Positions 25,916-37,936 are shown, counted from the first letter of the stretch. The stretch: 64,000 nt of DNA from Acarospora socialis (GCA_025617375.2 JAMYGW020000007.1:1912890-1976889), one strand, 5' to 3'. Notes: generated by a model from the letters alone, not told the origin. Numbers and translations are program-made.

Positions 25916-26549
25916 AGGAGAGGGTGAATGTACGGTTGTAGAAGTGTACCGAGGTTCCACGATGTGCAAAGAATTAAATTGGTACGGTTGTAACCAATCA
26001 TACTGCCCTGGCAGCGATCATACCGTACTGTACGCGCGACAAACCACTTCGACCAAACTATGGCTCTTGGATCCAGCATAACATCGACGTCTTCTTCCTT
26101 TCCTCTTAAGAAACCTGGTTTGACGTCAACTGGACTCATGCCTAGGACACGCTTTCACTTGTGCCTAAGTAGGACCTCACCTGCACGAAGACCAGAATCC
26201 ACATCCCGAGAGCCCTGACATGGCGAACCTGACATCTAGATGCTGCGCCTTAAGGGGTTCAGAAGGCCGGTTCGAAAGTCAGGACCGATGAGGAGGGTGT
26301 GAAGAGGGCACCGTGTCATTGCGCGGCGATCTACAAGTACGATGCAAGGGTGGTAGAGATGCTGATTCGACGACGTGCTTTGTGCATTACACATGGTAAC
26401 AAATTGAGTTATGTATGTATGATGTCTTGACGACATCCGCATCCATGTACAAGAACTGAAGCATCGACCGCAAATCGCCAAACCGAAAGCCACCGCCATC
26501 ACCTGCCTGAACAACTCCACCACACATATGGTTAGGTTGTTACACCTCC
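25916..26549. other. Intergenic between convergent genes, nothing recognised
   Basis: This is the 3' flank of the membrane-protein gene and of the modular cysteine-rich gene. Open frames here are short and overlap without any motif. Confidence 0.6.
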
Positions 26550-28083
26550 TTAGCAAAGAACCTGGAAGCTCTTGTAGCTGGAAACATCATAGCATTGATA
26601 GTCAGCTGGGTAACCCCGTGACTGGCCCTGAGTGCAAGCCTCATCGGTGTAGAAATATGCTAAAATACCGCGTCAGTCATGATGATTACCCTTTCCAGAG
26701 CATAGGAGACTTACGACGGCAGCCACCAGTTTCTTGATAAGTATCAATACCGTTAAAACCGCCGTACGAAGCGGTAGTAGCACAGCAATTTGGATTTGTG
26801 GTTAGAATCGTTGTCTTGAAGGTGTTGCCGCACTGGGAGGACCCGAAGATGTTTGTCGCTACTACAAAGGCTTTGCCCGGAGAGCTGACGTCGCACGTGG
26901 TCGAGGTGCAAGTACCACTCTTACACACTGTTCCTGATGCACACTAGATGTGGAGCGGTCAGATCGAAAACATCCCTTGACGAAAAGACAGGAAGCGCAA
27001 CATACCGATTTGCCACACCCTCCACAATTGTTGTTGTCGGATGACAAATCCGGGCAAGTGCCGCCACAGGGAGCTTGCCCACTATTGGTGCACTTACAAG
27101 CACCTGAAGAGCATGTCGAGCCTGTAGGACACTGATTGATAGCATATATTAGCAGCAGGAATGGAGGAACACACACTAGAAACATACTGTATTGCCGCAT
27201 GTTCCACAATTTTGACTATCAGATTTCAGATCAGGGCAGGCGCCGTTGCAGGGAGCCAATCCACTATTGGTGCACTTGCAAGCGCCTGAAGAGCATGTTG
27301 AGCCTGTAGGACACTGATTGATAGAATATATTAGCAGCAGGAATGGAAGAACACACACTAGAAACATACCATATTGCCGCATGTTCCGCAATTTTGGCTA
27401 TCAGAACTCAGGTCAGGGCAGGCGCCGTTGCAGGGAGCCAATCCACTGTTGGTGCACTTGCAAGCACCTGAGGAGCATGTTGCGCCACTTGGGCACTGCA
27501 GGCTGTGTTAGAAACTTGCAGTTCAACTCTGCACAGGACAACATACGGTGTTGCCGCATTTTCCACAGTTCAGACTGTCGGTCTGGAGATCTGGGCATGC
27601 GCCATTGCAGGGCGGAAGACCGCTGTTGGTACATTTGCAGGAACTTGTGTCGCAGATAGCTCCCCTCGGGCACTGGGAACAATGGCAAATCAGCTTTGAC
27701 CTATGATATCCGAGCAACCGTATCTGCACTGGTGACTTACCATCTTACCACACTGTCCACAGTTTTGACTGTCGGTGCTGGTCTCGCTGCACACTCCACC
27801 GCATAGCTGTTCGGTGGGCGACGTTTTCAGAGGGCCACACACATAACAAGGCCCTTGTCCACGGGCAGCAGGAGCCGTACAGACATCTCCTGGGTTGGGA
27901 AAACTGGCTGCGCACCATTGTGCGCAGACGCTGTTGCCACCTGAACCTCCAGGATGTGCCCGGGACCAAGCGGAGGCCACTGTCTCTATCTGTCAGTCAC
28001 ATCAAGGTTCATGGGGCACGGACGCCCAGGTGACTATAAGACTGACCAAATGCAAGCACAACCAGCATGAAGAATCTAGTCAT
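26550..28083 (-). CDS. Secreted cysteine-rich modular protein, Stig1-like repeats, 372 aa
   Basis: Eight exons: 28083-28047, 27979-27741, 27672-27547, 27495-27370, 27313-27188, 27131-27006, 26943-26715 and 26659-26550. Exon 1 plus the start of exon 2 encode a signal peptide (MTRFFMLVVLAFVASAWS). Exons 3-6 are each exactly 126 nt (42 codons, phase 0) and each encodes one repeat of the form CPxGxxCxxxxCxCTNSG, PCxGxCPDL, then NCGxCGN. The CPxG...C...NCGxCG spacing resembles Stig1-type repeats known from plant and fungal secreted proteins. Exon 2 ends with half a repeat. Exons 7-8 encode a different C-terminal Cys-containing domain ending in SYKSFQVLC. Exons 4-6 repeat with an exact 182-bp period, so they are recent tandem duplications. 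Wall, adhesion or host-interface roles are possible but unproven. Confidence 0.85.
27006..27495 (-). repeat. Exon-plus-intron tandem repeat, 182-bp period, three exon copies
   Basis: Exons 4, 5 and 6 of the modular gene begin at 27,495, 27,313 and 27,131, exactly 182 bp apart. The two introns between them (27,369-27,314 and 27,187-27,132) are both 56 nt and differ at only two positions. The unit of duplication was therefore exon plus intron. Confidence 0.92.
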
Positions 28084-28174
28084 CTTGAACTATGTATCGA
28101 TAGAAGCGTAGTGACTGGTGGTGGAAAGTGGATTGAGTGACCTTGATCCTTCAGATTGTTACGCAGTATTGCCC

Positions 28175-28182
28175 TTTATATA
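28175..28182 (-). promoter_or_regulatory. TATA box of the modular cysteine-rich gene
   Basis: The minus strand reads TATATAAA, 92 bp upstream of the ATG at 28,083. Position and sequence fit a fungal TATA element. Confidence 0.55.
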
Positions 28183-28261
28183 TTTGTCCTTACAAGCTCG
28201 GCTGTGAAGAAGGTAGCTATCATCTCGTCCACAACTGAAGGAGCCGAAGAAGCAGATGAAC

Positions 28262-28280
28262 TCTAGACCGGTCTAGACCG
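28262..28280. promoter_or_regulatory. Palindromic CGG-N6-CCG site, candidate Zn2Cys6 operator
   Basis: The sequence contains a perfect 16-bp palindrome (TCTAGACCGGTCTAGA, 28,262-28,277) overlapping a second perfect palindrome, CGGTCTAGACCG (28,269-28,280). The latter is an inverted CGG pair spaced by 6 bp, the arrangement bound by some fungal Zn2Cys6 regulators (for example the Ppr1/UaY class). It lies about 190 bp upstream of the modular gene's ATG and about 90 bp beyond its TATA box. Confidence 0.4.
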
Positions 28281-29853
28281 AGCATCTTCGGCGACAGCGA
28301 GGCTGCCAAAGCATACCATTACCTGTCTGTCGCGAGCTCTTCCGCTAAGATTAAGATTGACGCCGTTCCCTGATGTGCCCTGACATGGCGATGGTCAAGC
28401 CAAATGGAAGTGGCCTATGCAGTTGCCATAACGAGAGTCTAGAGCCAAGCCATGCGAGTTTGAAGGGAGCTGACAGCTCGCGTGGCTCCATCTGATATGT
28501 GCAGATATGGTCCAGTGTGTATAGCTAGCGGATCGATCGAGAAGCGGAGAACCAACCTAGGTAAGGTAGGTAGGTACACTTCCCTTTGGGTAGCATAAGC
28601 TTGTCCTGCACGTTCTAACTTACTTCCAGTCCTGAGTTTGGTTCCGGTGCCAGTGCCACGGCCAGATGCTTCATCAGCTTCGAGATTAGACCAAGGCATA
28701 GATTAGTGAAGACTCCACTGAACTCTCAATTAGATCGTTACTGAGCTTTGGTGTCTAAACAACGGACCGTGGCGCCAAATACTGTTCTAGAACTTCGGGA
28801 TATCATATGGTCTCTGCTTGTTACGTTGATATTTGTACTAATCATTTCCTCTCTTCAGCTCTCCACGATCTTTTCAGCGCCCCAAATCCGACGCCACATC
28901 TGAAAGCGTCCCTCCACTTTGGGAGCATGGCAGACCCCATTGGGCCAATGCATCGCAAATACCAAAGTCTCAATGCGGACGATTGACAGTACTACTTTCG
29001 GATCTAAGCTTCATCTGGACGATCGCTGCACTGATTCCATCTTGCTGATCCCTGTGGGGATCGATGGTTCTCTCCTCATACCGCTATTTACCTACCTAAG
29101 CAATAAGGTATCGCTCTTTTTAATACAAGTGCACAGACCCCTCAGTTGTGGCGTACACTCTGTTTACTATCGTTGCAATACTACTACTCTATCTACAACG
29201 ACAGTCTTGTTCTCTGGCCCATAAGTTACTGGTTGCGCTGCGGTCTTTGGTCTCCAGCAATGTCCCGACATCTCTCTCTTTCAAAACGTCATCCGCGAAG
29301 TATCCTACTGTGGAATCCAAGTCTGCTCTATGTATGTGTTATTATCCTCTCTGCTCGGATAGGCCTGTGTGTCTTTCGTCCATAAGTCATCTGTAGCCCG
29401 CTACCTTAAAGCTCCGTTAGCATATTCGCTGGCCTCTCCACATTAGATCCCGCTTTTAATTGGCTCGGGTGTAGCATTTACCATCTTCTCGCGCTGGGAC
29501 GTCATAGAGCCAGTCGACAGAACCGGTGGAACGTTTCCGTACTTGCTGATCTTCCAGCACAGACAAAGTCAACGATTGAACTGAGAGCAACCATTCCCTG
29601 AAAGATCTCTATTCCATCTCAGGAAGTGATGAACTAGTCTCTTCCTTAGTTATATTCCATCCGTCCGGTCCAAAGATCTAGCTACTGTGATCCCATCCGT
29701 ACCTCCAACTCGTCTGTGCATGTTTGAATTTGTAAGACTAGAGCAAGGCAGGGCTTCTACTCGCCCCATGTATCAGAAACCTGTGGTGACCACAGTCATT
29801 TGGTCCTTGTTGATGTACGTGTACTTGTACATATCTCACCTATCGACACCCTG
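28281..29853. other. Intergenic, nothing recognised
   Basis: About 1.6 kb separates the modular gene promoter from the end of the hydrolase gene. Frames of 80-100 codons (for example 28,439-28,699 on minus, and 28,919-29,224 and 29,148-29,396 on plus) lack motifs and overlap one another. The last begins with a hydrophobic stretch but shows nothing else. Confidence 0.55.
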
Positions 29854-32117
29854 TCACCCATCACCATCACCCGTCATGCCCATCAACCCGCCCGCCAACC
29901 CTTTCATCCTCCGCCCCAGCAGATCGTCCTCGCTCGCCAAACTCACCATACTCCGGTTCTTCCGCACCTGCCCGTTCCTCCTCCCCTTCCCGCTCCCTCT
30001 GCCAGGACCCTTCGCCGCATGCTGCCCGTTCCCTCTCGCGGCTCGACTATTGGCCGAGGAACTCATTTCTAGCGGCCGGTCCTCGTCGCCCGAACTCTCC
30101 GTCAGGGCGCGATGGTGGTGGCGCGTATGTCTATCATCGCTGCTGGGGACAACCGTTCGACTCGAAGCGGAACCTGTCAAGACCGTATCATCGCTAGCCT
30201 CATGAGCGCAGTTGGCAAAGACCTCTTCCATCCACCGTGCGCACCGGAAAATATACCGCCATCCTTCAGGGAAGATGGACACGAACTGCAGGAAGCCGTG
30301 CGAGATCCCCGGGATGAGTGCCACCTCGACGTAATCTCTCTCGTCGAAGTCCTTGTAACTCTTCACCAGGCCCAACTCCTGCCTCTCCCGGTAAGCGTTG
30401 AATTTCGCCTGCCTGATCCGCCCCGCGAAGATGACCGTGTCGTCGACGAGCGGGTCGCGTTCGCCCGTCAGGAAATACGTCTTCGGAAACCGGGCTAGGA
30501 GCGCTTCGGGCGCGAGCAGTGGGGAGAGGAGGAAGTCGGTGCTGAAATCCGGCCGGTTGTGTGGGCCCACATAGAGGATGATCATGGCGCGCATCATTTC
30601 GGGGGTGAGGATGCGGTCGTTGAAGTAGGAGATCATGCTCGACATCGCTAGGCGCGTTTTCATTTGTCGGGGTTTAGAGGAGGCGAGGGCGGCGGTTTGG
30701 GTCGCAACGTTGTTAGCAGCTTGGATGAGATGGGCGGCGGAAGCATCCGGTTTGGTGGAGTTTGAGGGCGAAGCATGAGGATTGGACTCGTCCAGATAAA
30801 ACGGCAGTGAGACGGTGGCGCTGGCTTCGTCATCGGAGGGATGTGGCGTTTCTGGTCTTAGCTTGTAGTAATCTTCGCTTTTCCGTCGGAGCACGTTACG
30901 GTTTGTCTTTCGCATTCGTCGGTCTTGGATCAACGACATCTGTTCGTCCGTCATCCAGTTGCCAATGTTCATGTCCAAGCCGGGGTAGACGAGTATGAGG
31001 CCGTCGGGCACGGGGAGGGTCTGCTCGCCCTGCCAACGACGGGAGTCTGTTCCGGCAGATTGGAGGACCATCAATACCACGCCGGTGGCGAGATTTCCAC
31101 CTGCACTGTCTCCCGTGAGGACGACTCGAGGGCGGCTACTGCCAGTCATCCCAATGCAACGTCCACGGCTGGCCATCAACGTGTGGTATACATCGTAGCA
31201 TTCGTTCAGCGCATATGGATATGGATACTCCGGTGCTTTTTTGTAATCGAGACTTAACACTGGCAGTCCTGTCTTCCCCGCCCACGCCAGTAACTTGTCG
31301 TCATTCGTCCGCGGATCCATCGCAACGAACCCACCGCCAGGTATGTCAAGGATGACCTTGGTTTGGTTCCTGAGAGCAGCCAACGGACCATCGAAATACA
31401 ACCAAGCGCTCACAGGTTCTTTGTACGAGGACTCCGGCGGTCTTGGTATCCGAATGGCTCTTGGTGGGTATGAAGCTAGCCTTGGCCGCAGAAGACTTGT
31501 AAAGAAGGATAGATAGGGCGTGGTGGCCTTATTCCACGAGACTCTCAGATGATCTACCGTCAACGTACCCCGGACCTTCCGCACCTTCTCATCTGCTTGC
31601 TCCGCAGCAATGAGATAGTATATCGAGAACACTACAGATGCCAAATCCCGCAACCATTTCCGCCGTATCTTCATCGCCGTCCAGAAGCCTGCATCTAGCG
31701 CCGTAGTCACCCATGTGGCTCGGAAGTATGACCGGGTGTATAGGTTTGCGAGCGGTTCCGGGCATTCAAGACCCACTATCTTCGCAAAGTTCCGAGAGAT
31801 GTAGAGCCAAAGAAGGGTGATGACCAGCGTCTGCCACGGCGTCAGTCGGGGTGACAACCTTGAGGAGAGCTTTCGGACGATGGGAGGCCCATGATGGTTT
31901 CCTCTACATAAGTCATTTCTTTAGCAAGATATCCTGACAGAGCGGTATACGAGAAGAAGAAACACACCGGAGTAGGTAGACGGACCAGAAGGAGACGACG
32001 GCAAAGACTTGGATCTTGCGAAATTGTACCGACGGGCGACCAAGTACGTGATCTAGCTTGCCTTGTTAGTAGCAAGTCCGGAACAACTCGTCTTCTCACC
32101 GCTACCATACCTATCAT
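29854..32117 (-). CDS. Alpha/beta hydrolase (steryl acetyl hydrolase-like), 713 aa
   Basis: The model has three exons: 32117-32111 (7 nt), 32052-31968 and 31903-29854. Upstream exons were added because the long frame lacks a Met; splicing gives a hydrophobic N-terminal anchor (FAVVSFWSVYLL) and a second one at LVITLLWLYIS. The catalytic Ser is in GDSAGG, the likely Asp in GERDPLVDD and the likely His in GISHGF. The oxyanion motif reads DIPGGGF, without the His of the usual HGGG; I recall fungal relatives with the same substitution. An acidic, Ser/Thr-rich insert separates the Ser block from the Asp block, and the C-terminal 90 residues are basic and Gly-rich. A membrane-anchored esterase or lipase is likely; the substrate is unknown. 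The 7-nt first exon is the weakest part of the model. Confidence 0.75.
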
Positions 32118-32716
32118 TTCCACATCAGACGCTGCACCAAGCACCAACTATTCAATCGGCGGCCAGTGTGTAAACTCCCGTTCCTCCGCACAACCTCAAC
32201 GGAAACGCGTTCACAGTGACGCCAGCTCGTACACAAGGGGATAGTCGAGGAGCAATAGAAACATAGATCCAATTGTCACAAAGTCTCATACAGTAACACA
32301 ATCATACATTCTCCAGACTAGTATATCTAGTAATGAGCCATGAAACGGTGTCACCAGCGTAAAGAGAACGGCCGACTCGCTCTGCCTGCAACGTTTAGCC
32401 GTAGTCTAGCAACTCCTGGTCGGATGATACAAGGACGAATTCACCGCTCCGTGGTTCTGCTATCAGCTGAGTGATACTAGGCAGAACTAAATTGAAGTCC
32501 ATGTTGTTGTTGTCCGGGGCGGGTGGGAGGAATGTCAAAAAAGCATGTGAAAGGTGGCTTGCTCGGCTGTTACTTCGTGCAGGGAAAGACTGATCATGTG
32601 CTAGATGTAATCTTACAACATGGTCATATCATCTCCTGACCTGTTCAAAACCGCGTATCTATAATTCGCACGGTAGAGAGTGAATATATAATATTTGTAC
32701 AGGGTATCCATTGCAT
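32118..32716. other. Intergenic, nothing recognised
   Basis: This lies between the hydrolase start and the Rxt3 stop, both on minus. It should contain the hydrolase promoter and the Rxt3 3' UTR. I see no gene or repeat. Confidence 0.6.
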
Positions 32717-35700
32717 CTACGCCACAGCCACCTTCGCAGGTATTACACGTATGGATTCTGGGGCCGCCACTCGTAGCTGTAAGCCCGGCCCAGCAGCCAT
32801 CGTCCTCGTCTCGAACATTGCCCGAAGCCTCTTCCTTCGAGCTTCGCCTCCTCTCCCCTCGCCCTTGCCGATGCCTTCGTCGACCCAGGCAATTTTCTCA
32901 ATCTTGAAGCTCATGCCGTCGTGGTTCCCGCCCCACGCCCTGGATTTGACCCCGTAAGCGACGGTGGAGGCATAGTTCTGTAACTGAGGCAGCACGAGAA
33001 GGGTAATGTGTAAATCCTTCCCGGCTAGTGGTAGCATAGGCCCACCTCGCGGTGGTGCGGTCAATATCGACTGTGGCTCCAATCCAGCTTCGGTCGTCTT
33101 TGACGACGCCGTTGTACTGCCGTTGATACAAAGATCCAGCATCGATATGTCAACCTCTTCGCCCCATTCGCCTCGCACCCATCCAGAATGCATGACGGCG
33201 GCAAGGGGATCTGAGTCGTCGGTATACACATCGGTGCCCCATACCGCTCGCCTTCGGCAGATTGCTTCTCGCTCCTCTCTCGCAAGATAGAACCTCGGAA
33301 CACGCACAGTATAGGTGCAATTCTCTTTTCCCTGAAATCGAGGCAGCGCCGAAGGCGTTGTAACGTACCCGAACTTTGCCTCTTCGTGTGATGCGGTCGA
33401 TGACGGGAACTGGATTTTGGGTGAGTATAGAGTCGATCCAAGGTGGTGGCGTGGTAAATGCGCGACACTGACAAGCAGCGCCTGCGAGAGCACGGTAATG
33501 GTAGGCTTGTGTGAGTTGGGGGCGTTTGGGGCACTCGCAGCCTTCCCGGTGTGGTGGTGATGATGATGGTGATGGTGGTGCATCGTGACTGGGGAAGGCG
33601 TGATAGATCGGTTTTGTGTCGGAGTAGCTGTTCGTCCAAAAGCGTTGAAGGAGCTAAATGCCGTGTTGACAGGTTGCACGGGGAGAGTTGATGCCACATC
33701 GCCATCGGCCTTGTGATGGTGATGATGGTGGTGACTAAACCGAGTTCAGCAAAGTTCATTTGTACAATAGTGTAGCTACACTTACTGATGACCGTGCTGG
33801 TGGCCGTGCTGGTATAGATGATGGTGGTGACTGTGCCTGGTTCGTTTTCCTCCACGAGCGCTTTTCAGCTGCGGCGTCCCTGGACCGTCACCACTTTCAC
33901 TATCAAGTTTGTTCTCTTCATCTTTGATTTTGCGACTCTTCCGACCTCCCCGCGATGCCACGCGAGGAAGCTTGGCGGCCGCCATGTCATCGCTGGCTTT
34001 GAACGGGCTACGTTGGGGTCGCTCGTCCCGCTTGACCGGGCTGGGACCTGATGGCGTTGGAGTACCACTTCCGACCATCCCGGCTATGGCCATCGCGCTC
34101 CCAACCCCACTACCAATCCCCGAAAACATCCTTCCAAACTCGCTTTTGATGCCCGGCTCCCCAGCTGGTCCACTCATTTGGCTCTGAGCTCCTTGCACAG
34201 CTTGTGGTAGTGGAGAGATACGACCTCCTCGCTTCATGTTGTCCGCTGCAACGTTGAGAAGTACTCGGTGATGTTGCTGCTGATGTTGGCTTTCCTCGCT
34301 GCCCTTGGGCTGATGCCCTTCAGCCGCGGCAGAAGTAGATGCACGATAGAGTCCGTCTCCACCAACGCGTGATGTATCATGGTTTAATCGGTCCATGGCG
34401 GAGCTCTCGTTGGGTGTTACTAGAGCGTGTTGCGCAATTGGCCGGGCTTGATCCTGCAGCTGGCTTGGAGGCCCTCCAAGCTGCCTTGTTGCTTGCAACA
34501 CCCGAAGCGAACCCGCCGTGAAAGGAGACTGCGAAGTGCTGAGATACTTCCGGAAATCAAAAGTAGACGACTGCGCTTCGGGCGCTTGAGACTGTCCCAG
34601 CCGCCGTGTTTCGTTGGGCCGCCGTTGCTGATCTTGGTTACTCCACGAGGTCGGTTCGTTCCTCTTATTATCAACCTCACGGACTCCTGATGTTGGTTGC
34701 GACTGAAAGGACGTAGCATGCCTCCCGGCCGAGTCAAAATGTGAGCTGTTCAGCTTTACTCCGTCGGCTTCCTCCCGCAGACGCCGTTCTTGTTCCTCTA
34801 TACTTTCCACCGCAGTCCGGTTCCCTGTGGTGAACCTCCCGAATCCGTCTGGTTTCGATGAGGTTACTTGACTGCAATCTTTGTTTGATAGTGCGTGAAC
34901 AGGGTCGGAAGGCAAAGGGCGACCTTCGTACTGACTTCGTGGAGGCGTTGTGTAGCTGACCGGCTGGCTGTTTGGACGTTGTGGCATTGTTCCGAGACTG
35001 GTACGTCTAGCTTGTTGGGCGTACGACGAAGGCGCGTTTGGTACCTGTGCATCTCGGGAGAAAATCGAAGTCTCCGACGATGGCTGCGCGCGCAGAGGAG
35101 GCCCAAACCGATACACTTCGCTAGGCGATCCACCAGATAACTTGTTCACCAAGTCTGGAGTCCCACCTGAGTAGGCACGCATGGCGCGTGTTCCCCCTTT
35201 CGCCACGTTGCCATCCGGCGTTCTCGATCGCTTTACTTGCGCAATATCTAGCGCCTCCTTTCGGAAAGCATGTTGTTGCGGGGAATAAGCAGCAACTGTG
35301 CTTGAGGCGGGCGACGATATTGGGGCTACCAGAACTGGGACTGGAGGAGCGGAATCGCGAGACGGCCGTTCGGAATCGGAGCCTAGCATAGACGATATTG
35401 ACATGCTGCTCCCAGGACGCGGTAGTGATGATATCGATGGTAGATCTCGGGCACCTGGATGAGAGACTACCGATGACGGGCCTCGCGATGATGGAGGCGG
35501 GAACATGTTATGGGGTTGATAATGTTGAGGCGACAAGGGAGGTGGCATTTGGCGAGTGCTAAAGGGAGGTGGAGGAGGAGGGGGAGGGGGCGCTGCTTGG
35601 TCTGGAGCTGCTGAAAAGGTTGAAGACTTTGTCAGTTCAAATTTGGCAAGGCCGCCCGGGAATCTCGCCGATCCACGTACAGCCATATATTTGCGGAGAG

Positions 35701-36698
35701 CTTCCTCCGCCCAGGGAACGTCGTCTTGGTTGGTGCTGAGAAGCATAAGGCATAGGATAGCCACTCCCCTGCTTGAATATGGACGGTGTTGATGTAGACG
35801 AGGAAGATGATGCTGATGGGTTAACTGCTAAAGCAGGTTGGTGTTGCTGTGGTAAAACTCCGTTTTGCGGTCGACGTGAATACGAAGCTGTATCTGGGGA
35901 TAGGGTCAAACAGGGGTATGTTAGCCGAGTGTTTAGTGGGCGGGCCAGCACTAAAAGTACCACTAAAAGTACAGGGGTGAACCCATCGGTTAATGGAAAA
36001 TCAGTAAAAGATGGGGAAGATCCCGGCATGATGGCACTTGGCATCATCGTGTCAGAAGCTGCTGATCCACACCGAGCATCTTGAAAGGCTCTCAAGTAAA
36101 GCAAATGTAGTGTAGAAACACCGTGAGATGGAAGAGTATCAGTGTAGAATATTGACTGACGGATGAGATGTGAATGCGCCACCACTGCGATCGCATTGCG
36201 ACTCACAGATTCATGGTGTAGGTAGGGTATGAAGGTGGGAATAAAGTGGTAGATGGTGGGAACAGATCCAATCTCGAATGACTGAGCATGCTGATGTTGG
36301 TGCTGCTGCTGCTGCTGCGTACCTTCACCATCAACGTGTCCTCGTATACTCTCTCCGTTGCTCCCAAACAACGATCCCGAACCGTAGCTGCTGTGTCGCA
36401 TGTGAGCGTCGTGTGCCACTCTACGCAGCTTTCCTGGGGCGCCCGTATATTGCTGTCGAGTGTATTCCACACCATTTGCGCCCTGCGCTTGTGTTGAGAA
36501 CGGAGGTGTCTGGGTCCGGCGTTGCGCGTCGCTGTCGCGGTTCCGGAACGGATCGTACACCGGCGTCGGGTTGTTGTGCGAAGCGGACGAGGGCGCAGAG
36601 TATGGAGGAGGCGGCAGTGGGGCGTTTCGGGTATCCCGTGAAGGTGGGAAGGGCTGCATTCGCAGAAAGGGATATTGCGACGGTCGTTGTGGTTCCAT
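32717..36698 (-). CDS. RXT3: Rxt3-like subunit of Rpd3 histone deacetylase complex, 1,166 aa
   Basis: The model has four exons: 36698-36207, 35846-35681, 35610-33786 and 33734-32717. The C-terminal third carries the Rxt3 domain: VPRFYLAREEREAICRRRAVWG, then TDVYTDDSDPLAAVMHSGWVRGEW, then DISMLDL (both quoted only as landmarks near 33,120-33,310). In yeast Rxt3 belongs to the large Rpd3-Sin3 histone deacetylase complex. The N-terminal two thirds are low in complexity: Pro-, Gln- and Ser-rich, with Gln/His runs near 36,290-36,315, a poly-Pro run near 35,560-35,595 and His runs on both sides of the last intron. The first intron is uncertain, because the frame stays open across the whole of 36,698-35,637 and retention would also be in frame. 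The last two introns are well supported by frame. Confidence 0.8.
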
Positions 36699-37936
36699 CG
36701 CGCGATTGTGTCACGTTCCCGCACCTCGCAACAGCTCAGAACTCACGGACTGACTGAGGTATTGTGATCGTTGTTGCTGAGTTTCTATGAGAGAGAATCA
36801 GAAAATAACAACCTGTATGTGTCATGTAGGTACATAGAGCAAGCCGCGTACGAGATTTGAGGTCGTTGTCAGGGCATGTACATTGTGGAGTTAGGGATTG
36901 AGCAGTGGTGATGATGAGACTGGGAGGAGGAGGAATAGCATGGATGAATACTGGTAGATTGTACCTTGATTTGGAACAAGGCCCAGACACACGACAGATT
37001 GTGTATTATTCAACGATGGTAAGTATTACTAACTTTAAAGGGTAGAGAGTAAAAGACTAAACTGCATGATCGACGCCACGAATGGATGACTCAGATAGGT
37101 AGACATTTATCCGGGGACCTTGCTGGGACCGAGGCCACTTAAGGTTGTCAGATTTCGTGGCACACAGTAGTCAAGTATAAGTGGCATATCAGTCTACAAG
37201 ATGCTCAAAAAGAGTGTATAAATACTCTGCAAGCCTCAGAATACTTATCAACTCAAAATTCAGCACTGAGTATGTGAAGAATATTGATTTCGTACAGACT
37301 TATCTAAGAATTGCTCGTGTGTTGACACTGATTTCGCTAGAGTGTGCCATCTTTTCTGACAAGTGGCCTCGGACATAACCGCCAAAACCCTCGCCCACAT
37401 TCTACATACTCTCAATTCCACTCAAGAATGATCATTCTAGACTGTGATAGTAGTATCATTCACTCTACCTAGGTATCTAGACATGCTTACTAAGCAAGCA
37501 ACTTTCATGAGATAAAGACACTACAGACTTGATATATATCCCGAGTCAAATTGCTATTTCAACTGCTATGAAATATTGCGTTTACGTGCTGAAATCGTGA
37601 AATACTAAGAAATTCTGGTGTTTTCGACCATGGAAGTCTTTTTGGCGTGGCGTCGACTAGCGAAGTCTTTTATGCAGTCGCATGGGCCAACATTTCCCCA
37701 ATGGTAAATCCAGTCCAACGATTCAGCCCTAAATAAACCAGATTGAGGGCTTACACTATCATGGACCTTACCAATCGTAGGAAAGGTTCTGTTCATTGCT
37801 CGAAGCCAACACACGGCAAATCGAGAGACGCAGATGTGTAGACGCCGTGGGAATCTGCTCGGAGAGGTATATCTACGCTAAAATCAGACTTTTGTGCAGC
37901 AACTAGAGGTCTTCAAAGGTCACATATCATCCAAGG
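36699..37936. other. Intergenic, nothing recognised
   Basis: About 1.2 kb separates the Rxt3 start from the end of ARG8, and it should hold the Rxt3 promoter. The part from about 37,180 to 37,600 is noticeably more AT-rich than its surroundings but still contains CpG, so it does not look like the mutated repeat block. A 14-bp palindrome (AGAATGATCATTCT) lies at 37,425-37,438. Confidence 0.55.

Noticed and set aside
27006-27672. Regularly spaced repeats of about 180 bp resembling a CRISPR-like array
   Set aside because: The repeats are long coding exons with splice sites and cysteine codons in a eukaryotic gene. There are no short repeats with unique spacers.
29148-29396. 82-codon frame with a hydrophobic N-terminus
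   Set aside because: It overlaps two other frames of similar length, has no conserved feature and lies in an otherwise empty intergenic region.
35773-36084. 103-codon plus-strand frame inside the Rxt3 gene
   Set aside because: It is an antisense shadow across an exon and intron of Rxt3, without motif.
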